Of a stretch of 64,000 nt of DNA, positions 34,829-44,184 are shown piece by piece. This DNA comes from CALFVT01 sp964513675. GTDB lineage: Bacteria; Pseudomonadota; Alphaproteobacteria; Caulobacterales; Maricaulaceae. Under the pieces are notes generated by a model. The model saw nothing but the letters and a program-made list of their open reading frames with translations. It was not told the DNA's origin and ran no database searches. The DNA is taken from assembly GCA_964513675.1 (NCBI GenBank), contig CAZEOD010000002.1:1-64000 (forward strand), given 5' to 3'. A program made the translations under genes and the position numbers. The number at the start of each line of letters is the position of its first letter. Position 1 is the stretch's first letter.

Positions 34829-36490
34829 ATGCAGCGATATATCTATGTCATCATCAGCTTTTTTCTGGCTGTAACCTTAAGCGCCGCCCCTATTGCGGCG
34901 CAAACCGATGTTGCGGCCGCGCCAAGCCCAACTCAAGAGCAAGAGCAAGTTCAGGAGCAAGTTCAGGCGCAAAATAGCGAAACCCCGCCGCTTTCGGATG
35001 CGCTCAAGACCCCAAAGCGCGCTCAAGAGCCTTCCGAAGAGCAGGGCTTTGATCTTTCCGACCCCGCTTTAACCGAGGCCCTTGCCGCGCGCGCGCAGGC
35101 CGACCGCGCAATTGCCGAAGCCGTTCGCGCACAGCAGGACAAAAACCAGCTTAGCGCCGCCGCTCCCGCCGCGGATATTGCGCCGAAAAAAAGCGTATTT
35201 CCGACAGACCCAGAACAAATCAAAGCGCTGGGTGAAAAAATTCTAAATACGGTGCTCGGCTGGCTAACAAGTCCAGCGTTTCTAGCGCAGCTTGGGGCCT
35301 TGGTGATAATTTGGTGGCTGCTGGCACCGCTCCTTGCCGCCCAATTAAGACAGCGTGTGTTCCTCTTTCGCGGCGCGCCAAAAACAGGCGATAAGCTGTT
35401 TACCCTCCGTAAGTATATATATGACGCCAGAGACCTCGTTCGCCCACTTTTAATCATCGCGCTTTTAGCGCTCGCAGCGATGATTTTAAAATCGGCGCTA
35501 GGCCAAGACTGGCTGATAAAACTGGCGCAAGGCTTTGCCGTTGTCTTCCTTGTTTATACCGCGATTAAACAATTTGCTCCCAATGAGCTGATGAAAAAAA
35601 TAGGCTTATGGATCGGTATACCGCTCGCGCTGTTAATGGTGTTTGGATATTTTGATGACCTTTTGGCGGTGTTTGACGGCATTGCGCTGGGCGACGGCGA
35701 CAATGCCTTTAGCGTTTTAACGCTGATTAAACTGGCGCTTTTTGGCTCCGCTTTCTTCTGGCTCGGAAATTTTTCAAACCAAAAAGGCCAAACCGCTATT
35801 CGCTCGCAAGAATCGCTTGATACGGGCGTGCGCGAAATTATTGCCAAATTTCTACAAATTGCCATTTTTGGCGCGGCGGCCATTATGGCGATGTCAGCGG
35901 CGGGCATTGGCCTTGGCGGGCTTGTTGTTATCTTCTCCGCGCTCTCGCTCGGAATTGGCCTTGGATTGCAGCCGATTGCCGCGAATTTTGTTTCGGGCTT
36001 GATTATTCTCTTTGACCGCTCTGTACGGATTGGTGATTTTATCTCCCTGCCTGACGGGCAAGAAGGCTTTGTCGAGGCGATTAATATGCGCTCGACGACG
36101 GTTGAGACCACGGATGGCAAAGACATCATGGTGCCCAATACGACCTTCACCGAGGAGCTTTATGAAAACTGGACACATAAAGACCCGCGCCAGCGCTATG
36201 AAGTTCATTTTGCCGTCGCCTATGACACCGATTTGGACGCGCTGGAAGCGATCATCATTCCCGTTTTTAACGCCCATCCCCTTGTCCTGAGCGAGCCGGA
36301 GCAGCCGGATCTGGAGCTGCGTGAATTTGGCCAAAATGGAATTAATTTCGCCGTCGAATTTTGGTGCTCTGGCATTGATGACGGGCCGAATAAATTCACC
36401 TCTGATTTAAACTTTGCCGTTTGGCGCGTGCTGAAAAAAAACGGGATTCAAATGCCGCTGCCGCAGCGCGAAGTCCGGCTGTTGAAATAA
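34829..36490 (+). CDS. Mechanosensitive channel of the MscS family
   Basis: After a signal peptide and a glutamine-rich spacer (QEQEQVQEQVQAQ repeats, residues about 37-49), five hydrophobic segments lead to the pore helix GIGLGGLVVIFSALSLGIGLGLQ (abridged) near 365. The beta domain follows with SVRIGDFISLPDGQEGFVEAINMRSTTVETTDGKDIMVPN (abridged) and a C-terminal alpha/beta part. It should open under hypo-osmotic membrane tension. At 553 residues it is longer than E. coli MscS, with an extra periplasmic N-terminus. Its stop codon is two bases from that of the peptidase gene on the other strand. Confidence 0.9.
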   Translation: MQRYIYVIISFFLAVTLSAAPIAAQTDVAAAPSPTQEQEQVQEQVQAQNSETPPLSDALKTPKRAQEPSEEQGFDLSDPALTEALAARAQADRAIAEAVRAQQDKNQLSAAAPAADIAPKKSVFPTDPEQIKALGEKILNTVLGWLTSPAFLAQLGALVIIWWLLAPLLAAQLRQRVFLFRGAPKTGDKLFTLRKYIYDARDLVRPLLIIALLALAAMILKSALGQDWLIKLAQGFAVVFLVYTAIKQFAPNELMKKIGLWIGIPLALLMVFGYFDDLLAVFDGIALGDGDNAFSVLTLIKLALFGSAFFWLGNFSNQKGQTAIRSQESLDTGVREIIAKFLQIAIFGAAAIMAMSAAGIGLGGLVVIFSALSLGIGLGLQPIAANFVSGLIILFDRSVRIGDFISLPDGQEGFVEAINMRSTTVETTDGKDIMVPNTTFTEELYENWTHKDPRQRYEVHFAVAYDTDLDALEAIIIPVFNAHPLVLSEPEQPDLELREFGQNGINFAVEFWCSGIDDGPNKFTSDLNFAVWRVLKKNGIQMPLPQREVRLLK

Positions 36491-36491
36491 G

Positions 36492-36977
36492 CTATATCTG
36501 CATTAAAGGCCGCGCAATTAAGCCGGCCCAGACGATAAAAATACTGGCAGCGAGGAACGGGCCGAAGGGTATGGCCTGTGTCGCGGCGGCGTCTTTTTTG
36601 ACGCGGCCTGTTATCAGCCCCGCGAATAAAAGCGATAATCCAGCGAGGCTTGAGAGGAGCACAATATAGGGCAGGCCGAACCACCCGCACCACGCGCCGC
36701 CGCCCGCCAGCAATTTGGCATCACCGCGCCCAAGGCCGTGATAGCCGCGGAGCTTTAAAAAAGTTTTTTCAATCGCAACAAAGGCCGCATAACCAAGGGC
36801 GGCCCCGATCGCGTGATCCAAAAGCGGCAAGCCTAATAGATAAGCCTGTCCCAATCCGGCTGCGATTAAGGGAAAGGTCAATTTATCTGGCAGGCGAAAG
36901 GTTTTCAGGTCGGTATAACTCAGCGCGGCTAAGACGCTGGCTAATATCGCTCCGGCGAGGCTGATAAGCCCGCTCAT
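36492..36977 (-). CDS. gspO: Short A24-type prepilin peptidase, set A
   Basis: This membrane aspartic protease cleaves leader peptides of the pseudopilins. Catalytic aspartates are in YTDLKTFRLPDKLT near residue 22 and GRGDAKLLAGGGAW near 84, the GxGD motif. With 161 residues and about six helices it lacks the N-terminal cytoplasmic methylase part and the zinc cysteines of classical GspO/PilD, like TadV/CpaA-sized enzymes. It overlaps gspH by 4 bases, last in the minus-strand arm. No second prepilin peptidase is visible in the window, so it may serve both secretion systems. Confidence 0.85.
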   Translation of the reverse strand: MSGLISLAGAILASVLAALSYTDLKTFRLPDKLTFPLIAAGLGQAYLLGLPLLDHAIGAALGYAAFVAIEKTFLKLRGYHGLGRGDAKLLAGGGAWCGWFGLPYIVLLSSLAGLSLLFAGLITGRVKKDAAATQAIPFGPFLAASIFIVWAGLIARPLMQI

Positions 36978-37483
36978 GGGGTAAGGCCTTCGGGGGGGCT
37001 ATCTTTAAGCGGGGCTTTAATTTCCCGCGCGGTGCAATCTGGCGCAAGGATTTCATAAACGGCGCGGCGCTGGCTGGCGGGGTCGGATAAAATAACCGCA
37101 GGGCTGGCGCGGCAATGACCTGCCGCCGAGATATAAAGCGGCGGCCCGCTGACCGTCCAGCCTTTGGGCAGCTCAAGCGGGCGGACATCAACATCATTAC
37201 CCACGGGCGCACGCAGGCTTCCAGGTTCAAAGAGAATCCAGCGCGCGCGTTTATTAATCACCGCATCGGCGCGCTGCCGTTTCAGGCTATATATAACGCC
37301 TTGTGATTTTTTAGAAAATTGTAAGGCCTGCGAATAGACCGCCAGCCGCGGCGTCGCAAGACCAATCACAAGCCCTAATAAAGCGAGCACAATCAAAATT
37401 TCGAGCAGAGAAAACCCGCTGTCGTGACGTGACCTGCTTTTACGCCCAATATTCGGCGCGGTGTTAACCACCAATATCGGCAT
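36974..37483 (-). CDS. gspH: Minor pseudopilin GspH, set A
   Basis: The processing site SG|FSLLEILIVLALLGLV carries glutamate at mature position 5, followed by the hydrophobic helix and a variable C-terminal beta domain with SAAGHCRASPAVIL. The ATG chosen gives a 23-residue basic leader and overlaps gspG by 20 bases; an upstream in-frame start would bury the gene in gspG. GspH caps the pseudopilus. The call rests on size, position between gspG and gspO, and a GspH-like C-terminal half. Confidence 0.72.
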   Translation of the reverse strand: MPILVVNTAPNIGRKSRSRHDSGFSLLEILIVLALLGLVIGLATPRLAVYSQALQFSKKSQGVIYSLKRQRADAVINKRARWILFEPGSLRAPVGNDVDVRPLELPKGWTVSGPPLYISAAGHCRASPAVILSDPASQRRAVYEILAPDCTAREIKAPLKDSPPEGLTP

Positions 37484-37937
37484 TATTTCCGCTTCCGCCT
37501 TCAAGCCCGTCTGCGCCGTAAGATATAATTTTGGGCCGAAGCGGGCGGCCATTCGCATCAAGCTCAGGAGCTTTATAGACATATTCATTCGCCCATTGAT
37601 CTAGCGGCAAGGCGCCGCCTTCGATATAAGGCCCCTGCCAGCGGCCATCCAGCGATTGCGGAAGAGCGATAAGCGCGCCAAGGCCTTCTTGCGCGGTTGG
37701 GTAGCGGCCGACATCAAGGCGAAAGGCATCTAGCGCCGTTTGCAGATTTTGCGCTTGGGCCTTTGTGGCGGTGATTTTCCCTCGGTCGAGTTGGGCGAAA
37801 AGGCGCGGCGCCACTAAGGTTGCGAGCATGCCGATAATCGCAAGGACAACTAATATTTCCAAGAGGGAATAGCCTGCATCTTTGGGCGGGCGTTTGTCTT
37901 TATGGGGGCTGCTGGGGAATAATGTCGCAATATGCAT
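37464..37937 (-). CDS. gspG: Major pseudopilin GspG, set A
   Basis: GspG polymers form the periplasmic piston of the T2SS. A 22-residue leader ends at DAG|YSLLEILVVLAIIGML with Glu5. Then come LFAQLDRGKITATKAQAQNL, LDAFRLDVGRYPTAQEGLGAL, WQGPYIEGG and the calcium-loop end KIISYGADGLEGGSGNNADI, all diagnostic. Twelve bases after gspF. Confidence 0.93.
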   Translation of the reverse strand: MHIATLFPSSPHKDKRPPKDAGYSLLEILVVLAIIGMLATLVAPRLFAQLDRGKITATKAQAQNLQTALDAFRLDVGRYPTAQEGLGALIALPQSLDGRWQGPYIEGGALPLDQWANEYVYKAPELDANGRPLRPKIISYGADGLEGGSGNNADIGG

Positions 37938-37949
37938 AAAAGCCTCGGT

Positions 37950-39182
37950 TTAAATTGCAATGTCATAAAGACTGGTCATCGCCAAGACGATGGAAATAAC
38001 GATTGTGCCAATAATGGCAGAGACGGCCAAAATGGCAATAGGCCCTGTCAGCGCCGACACACGCTTGGTCATTTCGCGCCGGTCTTTCTCTTGGCCTTCG
38101 CCAATAAATAAGAGCATTTTCGCGAGCCGTCCTGATGTTCGCCCCGTGCGCACTAAGTCAATCGTCAAGGGATCAAAGTCCGGCACCATTTCATCTAACA
38201 CTGTGTCTATGGGCTTACCCGCGCGGATTTCACTGCGCACAGTTTCAAATTGGCGCTGTAATCGCGGCGAGCGCAGGCTTGTTTCCCCAAGGCGTAAGGC
38301 CGCTAAGAGATCCGCGCCGTTATCCAGCGCCATGCCGACCGTGCGCGACCAACCGCCCAAATCCGCCTGTTTGATAAGCGGGCCGATCAAGGGGAGGCGC
38401 TCAGAAATTGAGCTAAAAAATTCGCGCACAGCCGTTTGGCGCGAGAGGATAATGAGCCCGATTATAAATCCGCCCAGCCCCGCGAGAACCAAGATCAAAT
38501 TTTCTTTCAGCGTGATACCGGCCCCGATAACTAATTTCGAAACGGCGGGTAGATTATCCGTATTCTCCCCGATAAGGGCGGCAAATTTCGGCACAATAAA
38601 CAAGAAAAGTAAGAAAACGAGAAGTGTTCCGAATGTCACCAGAAACATCGGATAAGATAGCGCCGTTCGAATTTCCTCGCGCATATCATCTTCAAACTCC
38701 AAACGGTCAGCGGCATCGGTCAGGGCCTTGGCTGATTTCCCTGTCGCTTCGCCCAATTCGGCAAGGCGCGGCACATAACGCGGTAATTGCGGCAGATGGG
38801 TGCCCATCGCGGCCGAAAGTCTTTTGCCCGCGCGCAGATCACGCCGAATAGCATCAGAGGCCTTTGCCAATTCAGGGTGCACGGTTGATTTCGCAAGGCT
38901 GGTTAATCCATCGAGCAAGGTCACGCCGGCCTCTAATAAAGTGGCGAGCTGGCGGATATAGCGGGCTAAATCTTTGGGCTTAATGCGGCTATTGCCAAAA
39001 TTTTTGAACAATCGGTCCGTAAAGTCACCTTCGGCTTTATCCGATTGAATAGACTTAAGCTCAAAAACTGAAAGCTGGCGTTCGGATAAACGCTTATAAG
39101 CGGCGCTATCATTTGCGGCCTCAATCTCCCCGCTCACGGTCTGAGATTGGCGGTCAAGCGCTTTATATCGAAACATCACCAT
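37950..39182 (-). CDS. gspF: T2SS inner-membrane platform protein GspF, set A
   Basis: GspF is the polytopic core of the assembly platform contacted by the ATPase. It has two T2SSF domains (about 70-195 and 270-395) marked by ARYIRQLATLLEAGVTLLDGL and GWSRTVGMALDNGADLLAAL, with membrane helices near 175-200, 225-245 and 375-400. Length 410 is normal. First gene of the minus-strand arm gspF-G-H-O. Confidence 0.93.
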   Translation of the reverse strand: MVMFRYKALDRQSQTVSGEIEAANDSAAYKRLSERQLSVFELKSIQSDKAEGDFTDRLFKNFGNSRIKPKDLARYIRQLATLLEAGVTLLDGLTSLAKSTVHPELAKASDAIRRDLRAGKRLSAAMGTHLPQLPRYVPRLAELGEATGKSAKALTDAADRLEFEDDMREEIRTALSYPMFLVTFGTLLVFLLFLFIVPKFAALIGENTDNLPAVSKLVIGAGITLKENLILVLAGLGGFIIGLIILSRQTAVREFFSSISERLPLIGPLIKQADLGGWSRTVGMALDNGADLLAALRLGETSLRSPRLQRQFETVRSEIRAGKPIDTVLDEMVPDFDPLTIDLVRTGRTSGRLAKMLLFIGEGQEKDRREMTKRVSALTGPIAILAVSAIIGTIVISIVLAMTSLYDIAI

Positions 39183-39361
39183 ATCGCGTCTTTAACAGCG
39201 TTATATTTAAACGGCTAGCCTATTCAGCGTCATCTCGCGAATCTTTATCATGCCTGAGTGTGAACGTGGGTGTGAACCTGAAATTGGACTCGCGGCAAAA
39301 CATTGCCCCGCAGGGCGCTGCATGATAGGCGAGGCCGTGAGAATGTTTAAGGAGGGCTTAG

Positions 39362-40138
39362 GTGTTTTTAATCACAGGCTGCCAAAGAAGCGGGACGACT
39401 CTTTTAGGGATTGCTCTGGACGCCCATCGGGATATTGACATTATTGAAGAAGACAACGGCGCCTTCCAAGAGCGCGCCGGGGAAACACTCTTATTAAAAT
39501 TTCAACACTGTCTTGATTACGCGCAATCCCGCCCCCAGCATATCGGCTTTAAAGCGCCGCGTGATAGTCACCGTTTGCTTGACTTAACGGCGCAGCAACC
39601 GGACTTGAAAATATTATGGCTTATGCGGCCTGCGGTGCAAGTTGTCGCCTCGATGATGAGCCTTGAGATTAACGCGCTGAGCTGGGCGGCGGGCTGGGCC
39701 CCCAGAGAGATTAGAAAATATCTTGCCCAGTTCGAAGATAGAGCCTTGGCCAAAGATTTTACCCGCGCCGAGGCGCTTGCAGATGATCGCCAGCGCGCTG
39801 TCGCCATGGCCGCTTTATGTTGGCGAGCAAAATTAGCGCAGCGCCATTATTACACGCGCCATTTAGGTCATGATATTTTAAATGTTGATTATGAAAATTT
39901 AGTCCGCGCGCCGGAGCCGACGTTAAAAAATATCGCCCAATATTTAGGCGTAGCATGGGATGAAAATATGTGCCGCCATGAAGATATTCTTAGCGCTGAA
40001 ACGCGCCCCGGCGCGTCCTCAACAGCGCGCCCTATTGATAAAAATAGCCTCGCCAAATGGCAGAATATTCTAAGCCCTACTGATCTTGACATTACCGCCG
40101 CCTATAGCGCTATGGACGGCTCAATCGAAAATGCCTAA
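39362..40138 (+). CDS. Sulfotransferase-family protein
   Basis: The 5'-phosphosulfate loop ITGCQRSGTTLLG starts at residue 3, and WLMRPAVQVVASMMSLE near 87 corresponds to the 3'-phosphate-binding segment; LNVDYENLVRAPEPTLKNIAQYLGV is typical of the family's C-terminal third. It would transfer sulfate from PAPS to an acceptor, or be a related non-sulfating enzyme. GTG start with GGAGGG nine bases before. It starts the plus-strand arm of T2SS set A, divergent from gspF, an unusual place; modification of the exported product or surface glycan is inference. Confidence 0.75.
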   Translation: MFLITGCQRSGTTLLGIALDAHRDIDIIEEDNGAFQERAGETLLLKFQHCLDYAQSRPQHIGFKAPRDSHRLLDLTAQQPDLKILWLMRPAVQVVASMMSLEINALSWAAGWAPREIRKYLAQFEDRALAKDFTRAEALADDRQRAVAMAALCWRAKLAQRHYYTRHLGHDILNVDYENLVRAPEPTLKNIAQYLGVAWDENMCRHEDILSAETRPGASSTARPIDKNSLAKWQNILSPTDLDITAAYSAMDGSIENA

Positions 40139-40224
40139 ACATCCCAGCGCTCTTAATGAAAATCTGCGCTTAAAACTCTATTCCCGTCTTTTCATCACAG
40201 AGATGGCTGCTTAAGGTGGCGTTG

Positions 40225-40959
40225 ATGAAACATGCAGGCTCTATAAGCGCGGCGGATATAAATGCCGCTTCCGACGCCGCTTCCGATCTCGGCGGCCCCG
40301 AAAGCGGGTTTACGCTGCTGGAAACGCTGATGGCCTTGGCGATTATGTCGATTATCTCGCTGGCGCTCTTTCAATCTTTGGGGCAAATGCTGGCGGTCTC
40401 TGACAGAGCTTTGCGCATTGGGAATGAATCCCTCGATCAATTTGCCAATGAAGCTGGCTATAGAGATTTCATTGGCGATATTATCGGGACATGGACACAT
40501 ATAGACCCCTCTGCCTTTAAAGGAAATTCGCAGGAAATGAGCGGCCTTGCGGTCTCGCCTTTAATTGCTGAGCAGCAAACGGGCGCGCAAGGCTTTCGAC
40601 TGTCTATCGAAACTATCCGCACAGAGGCGGGGCAGCCGCCGCGCTTTCACTTAATTCTCGACTCAGAGGGTCTAGCGGTGAATGCTATCGGTCGCCGCGC
40701 GCGGCCGATATTAGCTATGTTTGAAGGCCAAAACCCGACGCTTTTATATGTAAGCTATGACCAGATATCCCGCAGCATTTGGCCGCCGGATGCGGCCCCA
40801 TCACCCGGTATATTTAATGATAATGTCTATATGGATATTCCGCGCCTACCGCACGCCATAGGCCTTTCATATGAGCATCAAGGCCGCCGCGTGTCGCTCT
40901 GGGCGCGAACACGTCATGATCTCACCCTGACAGAAAGTTTTGACCGTGACGTACAATAG
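40225..40959 (+). CDS. gspJ: Minor pseudopilin GspJ-like, set A
   Basis: A 28-residue leader ends at SG|FTLLETLMALAIMSIISLAL with Glu5, then an extended C-terminal domain (FRLSIETIRTEAGQ; LLYVSYDQISRSIW). Length and order just before gspK suggest GspJ, although C-terminal similarity is weak. The ATG has AAGGTGG before it; a GTG three codons upstream is possible. It overlaps gspK by 20 bases. Confidence 0.62.
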   Translation: MKHAGSISAADINAASDAASDLGGPESGFTLLETLMALAIMSIISLALFQSLGQMLAVSDRALRIGNESLDQFANEAGYRDFIGDIIGTWTHIDPSAFKGNSQEMSGLAVSPLIAEQQTGAQGFRLSIETIRTEAGQPPRFHLILDSEGLAVNAIGRRARPILAMFEGQNPTLLYVSYDQISRSIWPPDAAPSPGIFNDNVYMDIPRLPHAIGLSYEHQGRRVSLWARTRHDLTLTESFDRDVQ

Positions 40960-41974
40960 CCGCCGGCATAAAATGCAGGGCTTTGTCCTGCCTTATGTCC
41001 TTGTTGCGGTGGCGCTCTTGGCGGCAGTGACTATTTTTGCGGCGCAGAATTTATCGCGCGGGGCCGATACGCTTATCCGCCTTGAGCGTAGCAGCGAGAT
41101 TGACCTTGCGTTTCACGCCGCAGAAACAGAGGCACTCTTATGGATATTAACGGCGCAGCCTAATAATGGCGGCTATCAGAAAATCAGGCAACTTCCGGCT
41201 CGCGGTGGGTTGAATGTCACGGAGCCGATAGGCCGGCTATGGGGGGTTAAAGGCGACATGCGCCGCATTGAAACATCTTTTGGGCCGGTTTTCGTGAGCC
41301 TGCAAGATGTTACCGGCTTGATATCCTTACGCACGCCGGATGAAGATTTATTTGTAAAATTTATGCGCGGTTTTAATATTCTGCCCAGCGAGTCAAAGGG
41401 CCTCTTGGCCGCCTTGCAAGATTATCAAGATGTTGATAGCCGCCGCCGTTTTCAGGGCGCAGAAGCGATAGATTATCGGCAGAGAGGTCTGCCGCTTCCG
41501 ACGAATCAAGAGATCCGAAGCCTCGCTGAATTGCCGCGCATTTTAGGCTGGCCAGAGGCGCTCGCAAAAATCGACATGGAAAAATTTGAACGCTTTGTCT
41601 CGCTATCAAGCCGCGTAAGCTCAACCCGCGACACCCATTTATCACCCGCCCTCGCGCGGCATCTTAATGCGCGCGCGCCAACAGCGGCTAGGGGCCGCGT
41701 TAGTTCTAATGTGTTTGCCAATGATAATTTTCCGTCTCCAGTTTTTCGCTTGATGTTTGAGGCGGTGATGGTCAATGCCGAGGGGCAAATGACGCTGCGC
41801 CGGCGGGTTGTTGAATATACAAGCACAGTGAACCGTTTGGCGGTTCCGATGAAGAAAGTTTGGGTTTCAGACAGGACAGTGCTAGACAGCGGGGCTTTAG
41901 ACCGCTTTAACCAAGCTCCAATATTAAACACAGGACAAAATAGCGATGCAGGTGGCTCCGCGCCTATACGTTAA
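40940..41974 (+). CDS. gspK: Minor pseudopilin GspK, set A
   Basis: The leader ends at MQG|FVLPYVLVAVALLAAVTIFA, without Glu5, as usual for GspK, the tip protein. The large domain has ALLWILTAQPNN, DVTGLISLRTPDEDLFVKFM, AALQDYQDVDSRRR and a helix-hairpin-like NQEIRSLAELPRILGWPEAL typical of the GspK insert. 344 residues. Overlaps gspL by 29 bases. Confidence 0.75.
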   Translation: MTVTYNSRRHKMQGFVLPYVLVAVALLAAVTIFAAQNLSRGADTLIRLERSSEIDLAFHAAETEALLWILTAQPNNGGYQKIRQLPARGGLNVTEPIGRLWGVKGDMRRIETSFGPVFVSLQDVTGLISLRTPDEDLFVKFMRGFNILPSESKGLLAALQDYQDVDSRRRFQGAEAIDYRQRGLPLPTNQEIRSLAELPRILGWPEALAKIDMEKFERFVSLSSRVSSTRDTHLSPALARHLNARAPTAARGRVSSNVFANDNFPSPVFRLMFEAVMVNAEGQMTLRRRVVEYTSTVNRLAVPMKKVWVSDRTVLDSGALDRFNQAPILNTGQNSDAGGSAPIR

Positions 41975-43055
41975 AACCGATGCCGAAGATTTAGCCCTTT
42001 ATCAGGCTGAAGGCATGGCGCGTGCACCCGTCTGGTCGCCAGATGTGACGGTTGTTGCGCGCGCAAATTGTGCCTTTCGCCGCTTGCGTTTGCCGGAGGC
42101 GTCTGCGCAGGGTTATGCGGCGTTACGGCTTCAGGCTTTAAATGAAGCCCGCAGCGGCCATGACGCCGTTTATATTCGGCCCGGGCAAACAGGGCGCTGG
42201 GCCAATATTTGGACGTTTAAATCCCCAACGCCTTTGCGCGGGAAAGCTGTGCCTGAAACAGAACTTCAAGCGGTCGGCGAGGACGGAATACGCCTTGCGG
42301 CCTGTTTGCGCGGCGTTGAAGCCCAATTTTGGCAAGATAAAACATTGCGCGCAAGTCGATGGTGGCCGCAATCGCCTAAGCCGCATCAATGGGCCTCCTT
42401 TCTACAAGGTCTCGATCAAGCGGCGCTTGGGGTTGATGCAGCGGCGTTAAATCCCGCTATGGCTGCGATCACGCGCCCAAAGCTAAGCGGGCAAATTCCG
42501 GTTATAAGCCGCGAGAGTTTTAAAACAGGCGCTTTATCGCCAAAGGCCATGTTTAAGCCCAGCCGATTAGCCGCCGTTATCTTAGGGCTGACTTTGCTCT
42601 CAACGGCCTATTTGGGCGCGCAATTTATCAATGCGAAAATGAGCCTAACCCGCGCGCAAACCCAGCTTGACGCGCTTTCTGAGCGCACCGGAACGATTAT
42701 GCAAGACCGGCAAGCGGCCCTTGCTAATCTGGCAGGCATTCGTGAATTTGATGTCTTAGGCTCTCGCACGCGCCTTTTTAGCGCTTGGGATCAACTGGCC
42801 ACCGCCTTGGAGGGCGAACCCGTAAGATTTCTAAGTTTTAATTATCTTAATGATGAGATTGAAATTAAAATCCAAGGCAGTTTTGACAAATCCGCCGCCG
42901 ATATCGTGACAAAAATTGAAAGCCTTCCGGCCTTTGAGGATGTGACTTATACGCTTGACCGAGAGGAGCGATCGACATTGAAAGCCAAATTAGCCGCGCC
43001 TCTAAACCCCCGCCAGCCGTCCCCAAAGGCCGTCCGCGAGGCGTCTGAGTTATGA
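41946..43055 (+). CDS. gspL: T2SS platform protein GspL-like, set A
   Basis: A 369-residue bitopic protein: cytoplasmic domain (1-205, LYVKTDAEDLALYQAEG and CAFRRLRLPEA), one helix (LAAVILGLTLLSTAYLGAQF near 212) and a periplasmic ferredoxin-like part with LSFNYLNDEIEIKIQGSF. This layout and its place between gspK and gspM fit GspL, which links the ATPase to the pseudopilus. Sequence similarity to standard GspL is low by eye. Confidence 0.62.
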   Translation: MQVAPRLYVKTDAEDLALYQAEGMARAPVWSPDVTVVARANCAFRRLRLPEASAQGYAALRLQALNEARSGHDAVYIRPGQTGRWANIWTFKSPTPLRGKAVPETELQAVGEDGIRLAACLRGVEAQFWQDKTLRASRWWPQSPKPHQWASFLQGLDQAALGVDAAALNPAMAAITRPKLSGQIPVISRESFKTGALSPKAMFKPSRLAAVILGLTLLSTAYLGAQFINAKMSLTRAQTQLDALSERTGTIMQDRQAALANLAGIREFDVLGSRTRLFSAWDQLATALEGEPVRFLSFNYLNDEIEIKIQGSFDKSAADIVTKIESLPAFEDVTYTLDREERSTLKAKLAAPLNPRQPSPKAVREASEL

Positions 43056-43636
43056 GTTTTATAAACAATATAACACATTGGCTGGATCAAAAGGCCACGC
43101 CCATTTCGGCTTATGGGCTTATTTTTCTGCTGGGCCTGACCGCTTTTTTCGGCCTTGATAAATTGATCTCCGTTAATAAAGCCGCCCTCGCGAGCTTAAA
43201 TGCATCGCAGCAAGAGCTTGCCTTATTATCCGCGATTGACGGGCAGGATATATGGAGCGCGCGTAAAAATGAGAGCGCGGATTTGAAATCGGCCTTTGAT
43301 GCGCAGCTTTGGCAAGGCGAGACAGCCGGCGCGATTGCGGCGCGGCTCCAGCAAGATTTGCGCCGCAAAGCCGGCGGGCTTGAGATGAAAAATATTCGCG
43401 TGATTGTTGATCCGCAGCCAAGTGAAGCGGGGGCTTTATCTGTGCTGAATTTTGAGCTGAGCGGCTTACTCCCGCCGCATAAAACATTACATGATAGCCT
43501 CGCGGTCTTGGCTGGTGATAAATATAGCCTGACTGTCAATCAGGCGAGCTTGACATTTGCAACGCGGCGGCCATCGCTTTTGCGTCTGTCCGGCATAGCG
43601 CCGATTACGATGCCGCGCCGTGAGGCAGGATCATAG
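43052..43636 (+). CDS. gspM: T2SS platform protein GspM-like, set A
   Basis: A short bitopic protein of 194 residues with one helix (AYGLIFLLGLTAFFGLDKLI near 20-40) and a periplasmic domain ending KYSLTVNQASLTFATRR. Size, topology and 4-base overlap with gspL fit GspM, the GspL partner. Confidence 0.58.
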   Translation: MSFINNITHWLDQKATPISAYGLIFLLGLTAFFGLDKLISVNKAALASLNASQQELALLSAIDGQDIWSARKNESADLKSAFDAQLWQGETAGAIAARLQQDLRRKAGGLEMKNIRVIVDPQPSEAGALSVLNFELSGLLPPHKTLHDSLAVLAGDKYSLTVNQASLTFATRRPSLLRLSGIAPITMPRREAGS

Positions 43637-43638
43637 CC

Positions 43639-44127
43639 ATGCCGCGCAACGTTATTTTCATCCTATCGGGCCTTATCATTGCCGCCGTTTTGGGCTGGGT
43701 TTCAGCCAGCGGCACAGGCGCAGATCGCCGCGAGATCAGAGATCCATGGCCAGAGCGCCTTGCGCCGGCTGATGAGGTATCAATTAATGAGGCCTTATCA
43801 CGGCTTAACGGCTCGGCGCTTTTCCCCAAACCGGCCGTCAAGTCTGGCCAAGCCTTGGGGCCGGATGGACAGCCCATTAGCGAAGGCGCCGGCGCCGGCG
43901 CGCGTGCGGCAGGCCCTTTTCCTGATATTCGCGGCGTTAGTATTTTGGATGGCCGCCCCCATGTGACCCTCGAGCTTGCCAGTGGCGATATTAAAACTAT
44001 CGCAGAAGGCGAAACACTTGAATCGGGCTGGCGGTTGAAATCAGTTGACCCGACCCGCATTATTGCCGCTTATGAAGATGAAGAAATTACACGCCCCATT
44101 CGGGATTATGCCCCTGGTGGCGAATGA
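43639..44127 (+). CDS. gspC: GspC-like protein without PDZ domain, set A
   Basis: One N-terminal helix (VIFILSGLIIAAVLGWVSA), a proline-rich spacer, and a small beta domain (RGVSILDGRPHVTLELASGDIKTIAEGETLESGWRLKSVD, abridged) resembling the homology region of GspC that touches the secretin N0 domain. It ends there; the PDZ or coiled-coil part of ordinary GspC (about 300 residues) is absent. It sits directly before the secretin gene. A PilP-like alternative is possible. Confidence 0.52.
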   Translation: MPRNVIFILSGLIIAAVLGWVSASGTGADRREIRDPWPERLAPADEVSINEALSRLNGSALFPKPAVKSGQALGPDGQPISEGAGAGARAAGPFPDIRGVSILDGRPHVTLELASGDIKTIAEGETLESGWRLKSVDPTRIIAAYEDEEITRPIRDYAPGGE

Positions 44128-44184
44128 ATCAGCGAATAAGCGGTTTAGACGCAAACCGTATGCCGCCGCTATAACAATAGAAAA

